Positions 27,726 to 37,467 of a stretch of DNA of 64,000 nt are shown here, piece by piece. This DNA comes from UMGS1663 sp963558185. GTDB lineage: Bacteria; Bacillota; Clostridia; TANB77; CAG-508. The translations under genes were made by a program, and so were the position numbers. Every line of letters starts with the position of its first letter. Within the stretch, counting starts at the first letter, position 1. The notes under the pieces were generated by a model. The model did no database searches. It was given only the letters and a program-made list of their open reading frames with translations, and was not told where the DNA came from. The stretch covers positions 1 through 64,000 of the forward strand of contig CAUWFE010000008.1 of assembly GCA_963558185.1 (NCBI GenBank), written 5' to 3'.

Positions 27726-28817
27726 ATGGAAAAGTCAAAAAGAGAAATAAATATAGAAGTACTTAGAATAATAGCTATGCTAATGGTAATTGGAATACAT
27801 TGTATAGGACATACCAAAATTTTAGAAATGAATATTTTAACACCTATAAATGATTTTTTATGTAGATACTTTAAACTATTAATTAATGTTGCAAATAGTG
27901 TATTTATAATAATAACTGGATATTATAGCATTAATAAAGGTTTGAATCTTAAAAGAATTTGTAATTTATGGGGAAGAACAATTTTTTATTCATTATTAAT
28001 ATTTGTAATAGTAAATATTTTAGGATTTTGCATAGATCCGCTATCATCATTACTACCTGTACTTGCTGGTAATTATTGGTTTATAACAGCATATATAGCA
28101 TTATCTTTTATATATCCTTTCTATAATATTTTATTAAGAAAATTAGATAAAAGAAAATGGAAAACTCTCATAATAATAATATTTACTATTAGTATTGTAA
28201 AATTTATATTTTCACCAAACGGAATATTTGAAAATTTTACTACAGTAATATTAATGTATACAATAGGTGGATATATTAAAAATTTTGTAGAAATAAATAA
28301 AAATAAAAAATATCTAACAAAGTATTTTTTATTAGGATTTGTTGGAGCAATATTAGGACTTATAATACATAAATTATATTTTTCATCACTCGATTTTAAG
28401 AGTGCAAAACCAGTAATAAATAATCTATTTTTTGGTTTTCAAAATTTAGTAAATCCATTTACTACAGTAATGACAGTATATCTATTCTTAAAGTTTAGAA
28501 CAATAGAAGTAAAAGATAAGCAAATACAAAAGTTGATAACTTATATAAGCCCATCTTTGTTTTCTGTATATGTAATTCATGAAAACATAAATTTAAAAGT
28601 TTTGTGGGTATTTTCTGGAATGTTTGAATTAATAGAAACACCATTTTTTATGCTATATCTGTTATTACTAATAATATTAGTGTTCTTCATATGTATAATA
28701 ATAGATTTAATTAGAAGATTTATATATACCAATATAAAAAAGATTCCAATAATAAATAAACAAGTAGATAAAATTAATGTGAAAATAGAATCTATACAGC
28801 AAAAAATAGGAATATAA
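27726..28817 (+). CDS. Acyltransferase family 3, tandem copy A
   Basis: The 363-residue polytopic protein has the acyltransferase-3 signature REINIEVLRIIAMLMVIGIH near the N-terminus and around ten hydrophobic helices. Such proteins O-acylate surface glycans or peptidoglycan using cytoplasmic acyl donors. A near-identical layout follows at 28,845, and both are preceded by AAAAGGGGAAA. The C-terminal cytoplasmic tail is basic. The substrate is unknown. Confidence 0.85.
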   Translation: MEKSKREINIEVLRIIAMLMVIGIHCIGHTKILEMNILTPINDFLCRYFKLLINVANSVFIIITGYYSINKGLNLKRICNLWGRTIFYSLLIFVIVNILGFCIDPLSSLLPVLAGNYWFITAYIALSFIYPFYNILLRKLDKRKWKTLIIIIFTISIVKFIFSPNGIFENFTTVILMYTIGGYIKNFVEINKNKKYLTKYFLLGFVGAILGLIIHKLYFSSLDFKSAKPVINNLFFGFQNLVNPFTTVMTVYLFLKFRTIEVKDKQIQKLITYISPSLFSVYVIHENINLKVLWVFSGMFELIETPFFMLYLLLLIILVFFICIIIDLIRRFIYTNIKKIPIINKQVDKINVKIESIQQKIGI

Positions 28818-28844
28818 AAAATTAAATAATAAAAGGGGAAAGAA

Positions 28845-29936
28845 ATGGAAAAAGTAAAGAGAGAAACGAATATAGAAATATTAAGAGTAATAGCCATGTT
28901 AATGGTTGTAGGTATACACTGTATAGGTAATACAGCAATTTTAGAAAGGAATATGCTAACACCTATAAATGATTTTTTATGTAGATATTTTAAACTGTTA
29001 ATTAATGTGGCAAATGGTACATTTATAATAATAACTGGATATTATTGCATTAATAAAGGATTTAAACTTAAAAGAATTTGTAATTTATGGGGAAGAACAA
29101 TTTTTTATTCTTTGATAATCTTTGCAATTGTAAGTATTTTTGGAGTTGGTGTAGATACTCTATCATCAATATTACCAATACTTGGTGGAAAATATTGGTT
29201 TATAACAGCATATATAGTATTATGTTTTATATATCCTTTTTATAATATTTTATTAAATAATTTAGATAGAAAAAAATGGAAAACACTAATAATAATAATG
29301 TTCACAATTACTATTGTAAAATATGTATTTGCACCAAATGGAATATTTGGACATTTTACTACAGTTATGTTATTTTATACAATGGGTGGATATATTAGAA
29401 AATTTGTAGAAATTAATAAAAAAGGAAAATATTTAACAAAGTATTTTTTAATAGGATTTATTGGAGCAATATTAGGACTTATAATACATAAATTACATTA
29501 TTCATCAATTGATTTTAAAAGTGTAAAACCAATTATAAATAATTTATTTTTTAGTTTTCAAGATATGGTAAATCCAATTAGTACAATAATGGTAGTATTT
29601 CTATTTTTAAAATTTAGAACAATAGAGATAAAGAATGAACAATTACAACAGCTAGTAAGTTATATAGGTCCTTCGTTATTTTCAGTATATATAATTCACG
29701 AGAATGTAAATATAAGATTTTATTGGTTGTTTACAGGAATATTTAAATTAGCACAAACGCCATTTTTTATACCATATTTGCTATTACTAGTAGTAGCTGT
29801 ATTCTGTATTTGTATAGTAATAGATTTTATAAGAAGATGGGCATATGCTAAATTGAAAAAAGTTCAAATAATAAATAAAATGGTCAATAAAATAAATGAA
29901 AAAATTGAACTTGTAGAACAAAAAATAAATATATAA
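28845..29936 (+). CDS. Acyltransferase family 3, tandem copy B
   Basis: This 363-residue protein has the same length as copy A and aligns without gaps over its whole length by eye (RETNIEILRVIAMLMVVGIH at the start). It is a recent tandem duplication including the leader. Differences are concentrated in membrane and loop residues near 140-160 and 290-320. Two closely related O-acyltransferases may modify different positions, or the second may be redundant. Confidence 0.85.
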   Translation: MEKVKRETNIEILRVIAMLMVVGIHCIGNTAILERNMLTPINDFLCRYFKLLINVANGTFIIITGYYCINKGFKLKRICNLWGRTIFYSLIIFAIVSIFGVGVDTLSSILPILGGKYWFITAYIVLCFIYPFYNILLNNLDRKKWKTLIIIMFTITIVKYVFAPNGIFGHFTTVMLFYTMGGYIRKFVEINKKGKYLTKYFLIGFIGAILGLIIHKLHYSSIDFKSVKPIINNLFFSFQDMVNPISTIMVVFLFLKFRTIEIKNEQLQQLVSYIGPSLFSVYIIHENVNIRFYWLFTGIFKLAQTPFFIPYLLLLVVAVFCICIVIDFIRRWAYAKLKKVQIINKMVNKINEKIELVEQKINI

Positions 29937-29950
29937 ATATGGGGGATAAT

Positions 29951-30424
29951 ATGAAATTTTTTAAAAAAAATATACCAATTTTAATTATTATGGTAGTTAT
30001 TGGATTCATAATTTGTTTAGGAACATTTGAAACGCCAGATAAATATCAATATTTAAATTCTATTGATTACCAGGTAAAAATGCAAACCGATGGAAGTATG
30101 CAAGTAATAGAAACATGGGATATTGATGTAAAAAATACTAATACACTATTTAAAACATTTAATTTAGATAGATATAAATATGGTAGCATTACAAATGTAG
30201 AAGTAAGAGATTTAAAAACTGGCAGAGCATTTGATAAGATATATGAAGAAATGTATCATGTAACTAAAGATTGTTATTATTCTTTACCTATAACACACTA
30301 AATCATAATGTAAATACAGCATATAAGACATCTATGACACAAATGGCAGCACATTCTAGCTCGAGTGGCTCTGGCGGAGGAGGATTCTCCGGAGGAGGCG
30401 GAGGCCGGATGGAATGGGTGGTAG
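29951..30424 (+). pseudogene. DUF2207 membrane protein, internally deleted
   Basis: ATG 29951 follows a GGGGGAT site. The N-terminal part has a hydrophobic helix, then YQVKMQTDGSMQVIETWDI, the start of a DUF2207 domain, up to about 30,290. It then jumps, out of frame, to NHNVNTAYKTS and the glycine-rich GGGGFSGGGGG tail normally found at the very end of these proteins, so several hundred codons are missing. The tail frame meets CGG at 30406. Skipping C30406 gives a Gly-Trp-Asn-Gly-Trp end and a TAG at 30422-30424, placing the stop before the terminator at 30,457. Without the skip, the frame reads through the terminator hairpin. Confidence 0.8.
30406..30408 (+). other. CGG +1 shift site 4 (GGC-C-GGA)
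   Basis: In-frame CGG in the DUF2207 glycine tail; skipping C yields GGA and a natural stop before the terminator. Confidence 0.55.
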
Positions 30425-30456
30425 ATAATTTACAAAATATGATAACTAATGAAAAT

Positions 30457-30488
30457 AAAATACACTCTAAATTATTAGAGTGTATTTT
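30457..30488. terminator. Bidirectional terminator
   Basis: Perfect 14-bp arms AAAATACACTCTAA/TTAGAGTGTATTTT with a 4-base loop lie between convergent genes. Confidence 0.85.
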
Positions 30489-30504
30489 ATTGCATAGAAA
30501 AATT

Positions 30505-30936
30505 TTATATATTGGGAGTAAGTAAAAAACACCAGCCATTTCCTAAATCTTTTTCAGGGATTATAGTTGGGAGTTGATTAGGAAATTTGTGAGACCATGT
30601 TCCACTTATATCTTGTCTAATTATATGATAGAATCCAGAATATGTATCTCTTTGAATAAAAATTTTCCGCTTCTTTTTATTACTTGGAGTAGAATTTACA
30701 GAAATAGGTGTTACAGAAAAACCAATAAAGTTTAATTCTTTATATAATGTAGCAATCAATACTTCATCAGAAGTTTTATCTGTACATCGCTTATTTATAA
30801 AATCTCCAATTAAATAAAAATCATCTAGTTCAATATTAAGTGCATAGGTATAACAACCTGTATGAATGTAGTGAGCCCACTTATTAGGATTAAAAACTAC
30901 TTCCCGCTTTAAAGATTTTTTTAATGCTTTTTTCAA
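30505..30936 (-). CDS. Uncharacterised protein, possible cysteine-peptidase-like fold
   Basis: The 143-residue protein starts at TTG 30936 behind GGAGG on the minus strand. It contains TGCYTYALNIE, with a Cys followed by Tyr-Ala-Leu-Asn, and later GFYHIIRQDISGTWSHKFP. I recall a family of clostridial proteins with an NCYAYALN...DYHFYRQDSDGTWSHK pattern, whose Cys and His could form a papain-like catalytic pair; that function is inference. Two in-frame CGG codons (30906-30904 and 30669-30667) must be read as sense codons here, because shifting would lead to a stop or to unrelated residues. Confidence 0.55.
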   Translation of the reverse strand: MKKALKKSLKREVVFNPNKWAHYIHTGCYTYALNIELDDFYLIGDFINKRCTDKTSDEVLIATLYKELNFIGFSVTPISVNSTPSNKKKRKIFIQRDTYSGFYHIIRQDISGTWSHKFPNQLPTIIPEKDLGNGWCFLLTPNI

Positions 30937-31001
30937 AATATTACAACCTCCATTTAAGATATATATTATTATATAATAGTATTTACATAAAATCAATATA
31001 T

Positions 31002-31030
31002 TTGAAGTTTCATTTTGTGTGTGATATAAT
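31002..31030 (+). promoter_or_regulatory. Promoter of pepF
   Basis: TTGAAG (31002-31007), a 17-bp spacer and TATAAT (31025-31030). Confidence 0.7.
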
Positions 31031-31056
31031 CTCTAAAAAATAAGTAGGAGGATAGA

Positions 31057-32835
31057 ATGAACGAAAAATATAATTGGAAATTAACAGATTTATTTAAAAC
31101 AAAACAGGATTTTGATTCAGAAAAATTAAAACTACAAGAAAATATGAATAAAATTCAAAAGTACAAAGATATATTATGTGAAAGCTCAGATAATTTATAC
31201 AATGTATATGTATTATATGAACAAATATTACTTAGTTTTGAAAAAATTTATTCTTATGGAATGTTTAATTATCATTTAGATATGACAAATCAAGAAGCTA
31301 TTAAACTTTTTAAAGAAGTAGAAAATATATCAGCAGAGTTAGGAGTAGCAACATCATTTATAGTTCCAGAAATTACATTTGCAGATGAAGAAAAAATAAG
31401 AGAGTACTTGAAAAATGATATTAGATTACAGCCATATACGTGTGATATAGAAAGTATATTAGAAGAAAAGAAACATGTACTAAGTAATGAAAAAGAAGAA
31501 TTACTTGCAAATTATTTGGAAGTATTTTCAGCACCAGAAAATATATATGATATATTAACAAATGCAGAGTTTAATTTAGGCATATTAAAAGATGAAGAAG
31601 GAAATGAAGTTGTATTAACAGATGCAAATTATACAAAATATTTAAAGAGCAGAAATGTAGAGGTAAGAAAACAAGCATTTAAATTAATGTATAATAAATA
31701 TAAAGAATATATAAATACTATAACAGAAATATATTTAGCAAATGTAAAGCAAACAGTAATTACAGCCAAAATAAGAAAATATGCTTCTTCTTTAGAACAA
31801 GCAACTACAAAGGATGATTCTACTATTAAAGTATATGAGGCATTAATGAAAGGAATAGAAAATAGTTTACAAGTAAATCATGATTTTATGGAGTTAAAGA
31901 AAAAAATACTGAAATTAGATACTATGCACATGTATGATATATATGTAAATCCATTTGTAGAAAAAGAAGAAAATATAACCTTTGAACAAGCAAAAAATGA
32001 AGTAAAACACTCTTTAAGTATATTAGGAGAAGAATATATTAAATTATTAGATGAAGCCTTTGAAAACAATTGGATAGATGTAGAAGAAAAACCACACAAA
32101 AGAGGTGGAGCATATAGTTCAGGAGTATATGGAGTACATCCTTTTATACTTACTAATTTTAATGGAAATAAAAGAGATGTTAGTACAATAGCTCATGAAT
32201 TAGGGCATAGTATACATTCATATTATTCAAATAAAAATCAAAATATCCTAAATGCAAATTACACAATCATGGTGGCAGAAGTAGCTTCAACAGTAAATGA
32301 AATATTGTTAAGTGAATATCAAATTGCAAATGAAAAAAATACGTATAAAAAGGCTGAATATATATATGAATTATTAGAAATGATTAGAGCAACATTTTAT
32401 AGGCAAGCTATGTTTGCTGAATTTGAAAAGAACATACATGAAAAAATAGAAAAAAAAGAAAACCTATCTTCTGAAAATTTAAATAACATTTATTATAAAT
32501 TGAATGAAAAATATTTTGGAAAAAGTATTTATATAGATAATGAAATACAATATGAATGGGCAAGAATTCCACATTTTTATACAGATTTTTATGTATATAA
32601 ATATGCAACAGGAATATCAGCAGCTGTATGTATAGCAACTAAAATACTAAACAAAGAAGAGGGATTTATACAAAAATATATAAATATGTTAAGTAAAGGA
32701 CGTACAAAAAAATCAATAGAATTATTAAAAATGGTAGATGTTGATTTAGAAAGTGAAAAAACTTATATTGAAGTTGCAAAGTATTTTAGTAAGAAAATGG
32801 AAGAGTTAAAACAAATATGTAAAGAAGGTGTATAA
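31057..32835 (+). CDS. pepF: Oligoendopeptidase F, M3 family
   Basis: The 592-residue cytoplasmic zinc metallopeptidase has the catalytic motif HELGHSIHSYYS, with the third ligand Glu in MVAEVASTVNE. Residues before that form the helical M3 N-terminal lobe. Downstream YEWARIPHFYTDFYVYKYATG is characteristic of PepF. It degrades oligopeptides of about 7-17 residues. The gene has its own promoter and AGGAGG site and ends 2 bp before dtd, so both are co-transcribed. Confidence 0.95.
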   Translation: MNEKYNWKLTDLFKTKQDFDSEKLKLQENMNKIQKYKDILCESSDNLYNVYVLYEQILLSFEKIYSYGMFNYHLDMTNQEAIKLFKEVENISAELGVATSFIVPEITFADEEKIREYLKNDIRLQPYTCDIESILEEKKHVLSNEKEELLANYLEVFSAPENIYDILTNAEFNLGILKDEEGNEVVLTDANYTKYLKSRNVEVRKQAFKLMYNKYKEYINTITEIYLANVKQTVITAKIRKYASSLEQATTKDDSTIKVYEALMKGIENSLQVNHDFMELKKKILKLDTMHMYDIYVNPFVEKEENITFEQAKNEVKHSLSILGEEYIKLLDEAFENNWIDVEEKPHKRGGAYSSGVYGVHPFILTNFNGNKRDVSTIAHELGHSIHSYYSNKNQNILNANYTIMVAEVASTVNEILLSEYQIANEKNTYKKAEYIYELLEMIRATFYRQAMFAEFEKNIHEKIEKKENLSSENLNNIYYKLNEKYFGKSIYIDNEIQYEWARIPHFYTDFYVYKYATGISAAVCIATKILNKEEGFIQKYINMLSKGRTKKSIELLKMVDVDLESEKTYIEVAKYFSKKMEELKQICKEGV

Positions 32836-32837
32836 TA

Positions 32838-33287
32838 ATGAAGTTAGTAATACAAAGAGTTAAAAGAGCAAGTGTAGAAGTAGACAATAAACAAGTAGGG
32901 AAGATAGATAAAGGACTTTTAGTACTAATTGGAGTAAAAGAAGGAGATACTAAAGAACAGGCAAATTATTTGATAAGGAAATTAATAAAATTACGAATAT
33001 TTGAAGATGAAAATCAAAAAATGAATTTAAGTATAAAAGATGTAAATGGAAAATTGCTTATAGTATCTCAATTCACATTATATGCTAATTGTAATGATGG
33101 AAATAGACCAAGCTTTACAGATGCTGCAAAGCCAGAAGAGGCAAATGCTTTATATGAATATTTTTGTGAAGAATTTGTAAAAAATGGCATAGAAGTGCAA
33201 AGAGGAATTTTTGGTGCAGATATGAAAGTAGAATTAATAAATGACGGTCCTGTAACAATTATATTGGAAAAAAGTATTGACAATTAG
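32838..33287 (+). CDS. dtd: D-aminoacyl-tRNA deacylase
   Basis: The 149-residue enzyme hydrolyses D-amino acids, and Gly mischarged on tRNA-Ala, from tRNAs. The two signature motifs are present: IVSQFTLYANC (SQxT, catalytic Thr) and the C-terminal NDGPVTIILE (GPVT, which excludes L-amino acids). Length is standard. The stop codon at 33285-33287 lies at the edge of cas9-like sequence, so a deletion has joined dtd directly to the middle of a former cas9. Confidence 0.96.
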   Translation: MKLVIQRVKRASVEVDNKQVGKIDKGLLVLIGVKEGDTKEQANYLIRKLIKLRIFEDENQKMNLSIKDVNGKLLIVSQFTLYANCNDGNRPSFTDAAKPEEANALYEYFCEEFVKNGIEVQRGIFGADMKVELINDGPVTIILEKSIDN

Positions 33288-35521
33288 TTGAATATTATAT
33301 AATTGGTAAATCTTTTGGAACTATCAGAAGAGAAGAAAAATCAGCAAGAAGAACATTAAGAAGAAAAAAACATAGAATAGAAAGAACTAAAAGATTATTA
33401 AAAAGGTATAATATACTTAGCAAAATAGAATTGGAAAATTTATATAAAAATAAAAATTATGACATATACAAATTAAGATTAAAAGCTTTAGAAGAAAAAT
33501 TAACAAATGAAGAATTAGCTGTAGTATTATTATATATGATGAAAAGAAGGGGATATAAACTAAGTAATATAAATAAAAAGCAAGAAAATACCGGAAAGAT
33601 TATTGAAGAAATAAAACAAAATGAAATACTAATGAAACGGATATAGAACTGTTGCAGAAATGTATTTAAAAGATGATAAATTCAAATTAAAAACTAAAAA
33701 AGGTCAATATATTTTAGATAAAAATGGGAATAAGCAAATAAGAACTAAAAATTCTATTAATAATTATAAAAACATGGTAACAAGAGAACTAATAGAAAAT
33801 GAAATTAAATGTATATTACAAAAACAAAATAAGTTAAATACTAATATAAATCACAATTTTATAAAGGAATACCTAGAAATATTTAATATGCAAAGAAATT
33901 TTAATAAGGAAACTAGTAATTCATGTATAAATATGGAAAATAAAATTGAAAAAATGCTAGGAACTTGTACATTTGAAAAAGAAGAAAAAAGAGCAGTGAA
34001 AGCAAGTTATACATTCCAATACTTCAAATTTTTACAAAAGATAAATAATATTAAAATTGAAAAAGATAATCAAAAAAGAATATTAACAAAAGAAGAAAAA
34101 GATAAAATAAAAGAATTGGCAATGAACAATACTAATTTAACATATTATACATTAAGGGAGCTATTACAACTACGCGATAATGAAAAATTTAATATAATTA
34201 TACAAGGTAACATTCAAGACGAAAAACAAAATAAATTTGAGGAGTTTGAATATTATCATAAAATAATGGAAGTATTAAATAAAACAAATCAAAAAATTCA
34301 ATACTAAAAGTGAATGAAAACAAAAACTGGGATAATATACAAGATACACAATATGCATGCAAATTAATGTATAATTTAATAAAAAATCATTTAGAATTTT
34401 CAAATAATAAGTATTTCAAAAAAAAGATATGGACAGTAAAAGGTATTATTACTTCTAGAATACGAAAAAGTTTAGAAATAGAAAAAGTAAGAGATAATGA
34501 TGTGCATCATGCAATTGATGCAGTTATAATAGCTATTACTACACAAAATATGATAACTTATGAAGAACCATGGGAAAATTTTAAAAAAGAATTAGAAATT
34601 AGAACAATGTATAAGACAAGGGAAGAAATAGTAGCAAAATTAAAACAAGAAAAAATATATTATAAAAATTATGATGAAGTAAGACCTATATTTGTTTCAA
34701 GAATGCCTCAAAGAAAAATAACAGGAAAAGCACATTTAGATACAATTAAAAGGTTAAAAAACAATGAAGGGGAATTAAAAACATATATAAAGACCAATAT
34801 AGAAGATTTAAAATTAGATAGTAATAATGAAATATATGGTTATCCAATTGAAAATAGAAAGAGTGATAAATTATTATATACAGCATTAAAAGAACAACTA
34901 TTAAAATTTTCAGGAGATGCCAAACAAGCATTTAAAGAAGAATTTTATAAAACAACATCAAATGGAAGTAGAGGACCTTTAGTAAAAAAAGTAAAAATTG
35001 AATCCAATTTAACATTAGGAGTAGAGTTAAACAATAAAAAAGCTATTGCTGGAAATGGAGACTGTATAAGAATAGATATATTTCATGTAAATGGAGAGGG
35101 ATATTATTTTATTCCTATATATGTCAGTGATACAATAAAACAAAATTTACCCAATAAAGCTTGTATTTCAACTAGAAAGTATGCAGAATGGAAGGAAATG
35201 AGAGAAAAAGACTTTTTATTTTCTTTATACAAAAATGACCTTATATGTATAAAAAGTAATAAAAATATTACTTTAACAAACAGACATGAAAAATCAAATA
35301 AAGTTAAAGTAAATGAAATAATGGCTTATTACAGCAGATGTATAATATCAACAGGAGCAATAAGTATTCAAACTCCTGATGGAAAATATATGGTACAAAG
35401 TTTAGGAATAAAAAAATTAGAATATATTAAAAAATATAATGTAGATATTTTAGGAAATTACTATGAAATAAATTTACCTGAAAAAAGAATGAGTTTTAAT
35501 TTAAAAAATAAGAAAAGTTAA
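33281..35521 (+). pseudogene. cas9: Decayed type II (probably II-C) cas9
   Basis: Pieces of Cas9 occur in order. The frame from 33281 encodes the arginine-rich bridge helix (SARRTLRRKKHRIERTKRLL), then LRLKALEEKLTNEELA and KRRGYK. After CGG 33638, skipping C gives LMK-GYRTVAEMYLKDD, the family sequence, in the frame of 33660-34307, with CTFEKEEKRAVKASYTFQYF of the REC lobe. From 34310 the frame continues with DTQYACKLMYN, the RuvC-III motif DVHHAIDAVIIA and a PAM-interacting region containing GSRGPLVKKVKI. The N-terminal RuvC-I strand, the RuvC-II segment and the whole HNH domain are missing, so it cannot cleave DNA. The C-terminal frame alone is 403 codons with no stop. No cas1, cas2, tracrRNA or CRISPR array was seen. 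Confidence 0.9.
33638..33640 (+). other. CGG +1 shift site 5 (AAA-C-GGA)
   Basis: In-frame CGG in the cas9 relic; skipping C reads GGA and gives the conserved GYRTVAEM. Confidence 0.65.
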
Positions 35522-35545
35522 TATAATATTAATCAACTTTTCTTT
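35511..35545 (+). terminator. Terminator at the end of the cas9 relic
   Basis: AGAAAAGTT/AACTTTTCT form a stem that includes the stop codon, followed by TTTAAAT. Confidence 0.5.
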
Positions 35546-35781
35546 AAATTATAATAAATTAAAATAGGGAATTACAATATATCTATATATAATATATATA
35601 CTGTTTAACTAAAATAAATTATACTACAAATGGAAAAATAAATACAGTCAATACAACCAAAAGATTAAATATAAAAAATTTATTGCTATTATATTTTTTT
35701 ATGATATAATAGCAATGAATTTTTTGAGAATATAAATTATTAATAACAACAATATAAAAAATTAAGATAAAAGGAGGATAC
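35522..35781. other. Intergenic region with a 12-bp perfect hairpin
   Basis: No gene is seen. TTGCTATTATAT (35683-35694) and ATATAATAGCAA (35704-35715) are perfect complementary arms around a TTTTTTATG loop, and the right arm also holds a TATAAT that could be the -10 element for the methyltransferase gene. AGGAGG at 35773-35778 serves that gene. Confidence 0.5.
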
Positions 35782-37177
35782 ATGAACGCAAATATTGAAA
35801 TACCCGTTAAAAAGAATAAACAATATGAAGTAGATATAATTGACCAAGGAGCAGAAGGAGAGGGAATTGCTAAAATAGATGGTTTTACAATTTTTATACC
35901 TCAGGCAATAAAAGGAGAAAAAGTAAAGATTTTAATTGTTAAGGTACTAAAAACTCATGCTTTTGGAAAAATATTAGAAATTATAAAAAAATCAGAAAAT
36001 AGAATAGAAATAGATTGCAATAGTTATCCTAGATGTGGAGGTTGTAATTTACGACATATGGATTATGAATCTACTTTGAATTTAAAGCAAAACAAAGTAG
36101 AGAATTTAGTAAATAAAACATTTGGAAAAGATAATATAATAAAAGTAAATAAAACAATAGGTATGGGAAATCCTTTTAATTATAGAAACAAAGCTCAATA
36201 TCCATTTGGAGAAGACAAGAATGGGGAATTAATTTGGGGAGTTTTTGCACAAAGAACACATGATATAATTCCTATTAAAAATTGTAAAATCCAAGATGAG
36301 ATATCAGAACAAATTACATATGTACTATATCAATTTTTTAAGAATAAATCTATTAAAGCATATAATGAGAAAAACAAAACAGGGTTAATTAGACATGTAG
36401 TAATAAAAGTTGGAAAAAATACTAAAGAGATTATGTGTATTATAGTTATAAATGGAAAAGAAATACCATATGAAAAAGAAATGATAGAAATGCTAGTTCA
36501 GAGATTTCCTAATATTAAAACAATTGTGAAAAATATAAATATGAAGAATACAAATGTAATTTTAGGAGAAAAAAATGTAGTTTTATATGGAGAAGGCTAT
36601 ATTATAGATACTTTAGGAGAATATGCATTTAAAATATCACCTATGTCTTTTTATCAAATAAATCCAGTACAAGCAGAGTTACTGTATAATATAGCAATTG
36701 AATCTGCTAATCTTTCAAAGGAAGATATCTTGTTTGATTTATATTGTGGAATTGGAACTATAGGAATTTTTGCAGCAAAATATGTTAAAAAGGTATATGG
36801 AATTGAAATAGTAGAGCAAGCGATAGAAGATGCAAAGGAAAATGCTAAAATTAATAATATACAAAATATTGAATTTTTTGCAGGTGATGTAGAGGAGATA
36901 TTATATAAAAAATTAGAGGAAAAAAATGTGTATCCAGATGTTGTAATTGTAGATCCACCAAGAAGGGGGTTAGACAATAATACAATAGAAAATTTATCAA
37001 TAGTAAAACCTAAAAAAATAGTATATATAAGTTGTAATCCTGCTACATTAGTAAGAGATATAAAGCTTTTAAGTGAAAAGTATGAAATAAATGAAATACA
37101 ACCAGTAGATTTATTTCCTTTTACACGGACATGTGGAATGTGTTGCGGTGCTATATCTAAAAGATTCGATGCAATAG
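35782..37177 (+). CDS. 23S rRNA (uracil-5-)-methyltransferase, RlmD/TrmA family, CGG +1 shift near the end
   Basis: The N-terminal TRAM domain (IIDQGAEGEGIAKIDGFTIF) is followed by the iron-sulfur cysteines of CNSYPRCGGCNLRH, the SAM motif FDLYCGIGTIGIF, VVIVDPPRRGLD and the catalytic VYISCNPATLVRD. The zero frame meets CGG at 37126 and would run on to 37263 with an unrelated Cys-rich tail. Skipping C37126 gives FPFT-GHVECVAVLYLKDS and a stop at 37175-37177, matching the conserved C-terminal motif with the catalytic Glu of this family. The true product is therefore probably about 464 residues. It methylates a conserved uridine in rRNA or tRNA; the exact target is not certain. Confidence 0.88.
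37126..37128 (+). other. CGG +1 shift site 6 (ACA-C-GGA)
   Basis: In-frame CGG; skipping C reads GGA (Gly) and restores the conserved TGHVE motif and a nearby stop. Confidence 0.8.
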
Positions 37178-37234
37178 TTGAATTTACTGCATTTGAGAAT
37201 TTTTGTAGTTTTGATAGAAAAGGCAAAAAAATAG

Positions 37235-37263
37235 AAAATCCCTCTTTATTTGAGGGATTTTAA
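37235..37263 (+). terminator. Terminator after the RlmD-type gene
   Basis: AAAATCCCTC/GAGGGATTTT with a 7-base loop. It lies inside the apparent zero-frame extension, which supports the earlier stop at 37,177. Confidence 0.7.
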
Positions 37264-37291
37264 GCGTTTATAAACGAACTAACCACATTTA

Positions 37292-37430
37292 AATGTGCAA
37301 CATTAAATGTAATTATATTATATGCAAATATAAAAATATTATTACAAAAAGCAAAGACTAGGTTAACCTAGTCTTTGAAAAACAACTTCCACATCTTTCA
37401 ATGTGCAACTCTAAATGTAATTATATTATA
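37292..37430. repeat. Direct repeats flanking a perfect 26-bp palindrome
   Basis: AATGTGCAACATTAAATG (from 37292) and AATGTGCAACTCTAAATG (from 37400) continue identically through TAATTATATTATA. Between them lies the perfect palindrome CAAAGACTAGGTT/AACCTAGTCTTTG (37352-37377), which could serve as a terminator. The duplicated flank suggests a small inserted element or a duplicated control region. Confidence 0.55.
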
Positions 37431-37467
37431 AGATATTTTTAGGTAAGAGTCAAGGTTTTTGGATAAA

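Noticed and set aside
30425..30525. C-terminal extension of the DUF2207 tail frame
   Set aside because: It reads through a perfect 14-bp terminator hairpin.
35590..35640. Possible degenerate CRISPR repeat after cas9
   Set aside because: Only one copy of a vaguely similar GTTTAACTA...ACTACAAAT stretch is seen, with no second copy.
37178..37263. C-terminal extension of the RlmD-type protein
   Set aside because: It is unrelated to the family, Cys-rich and passes through the terminator stem.
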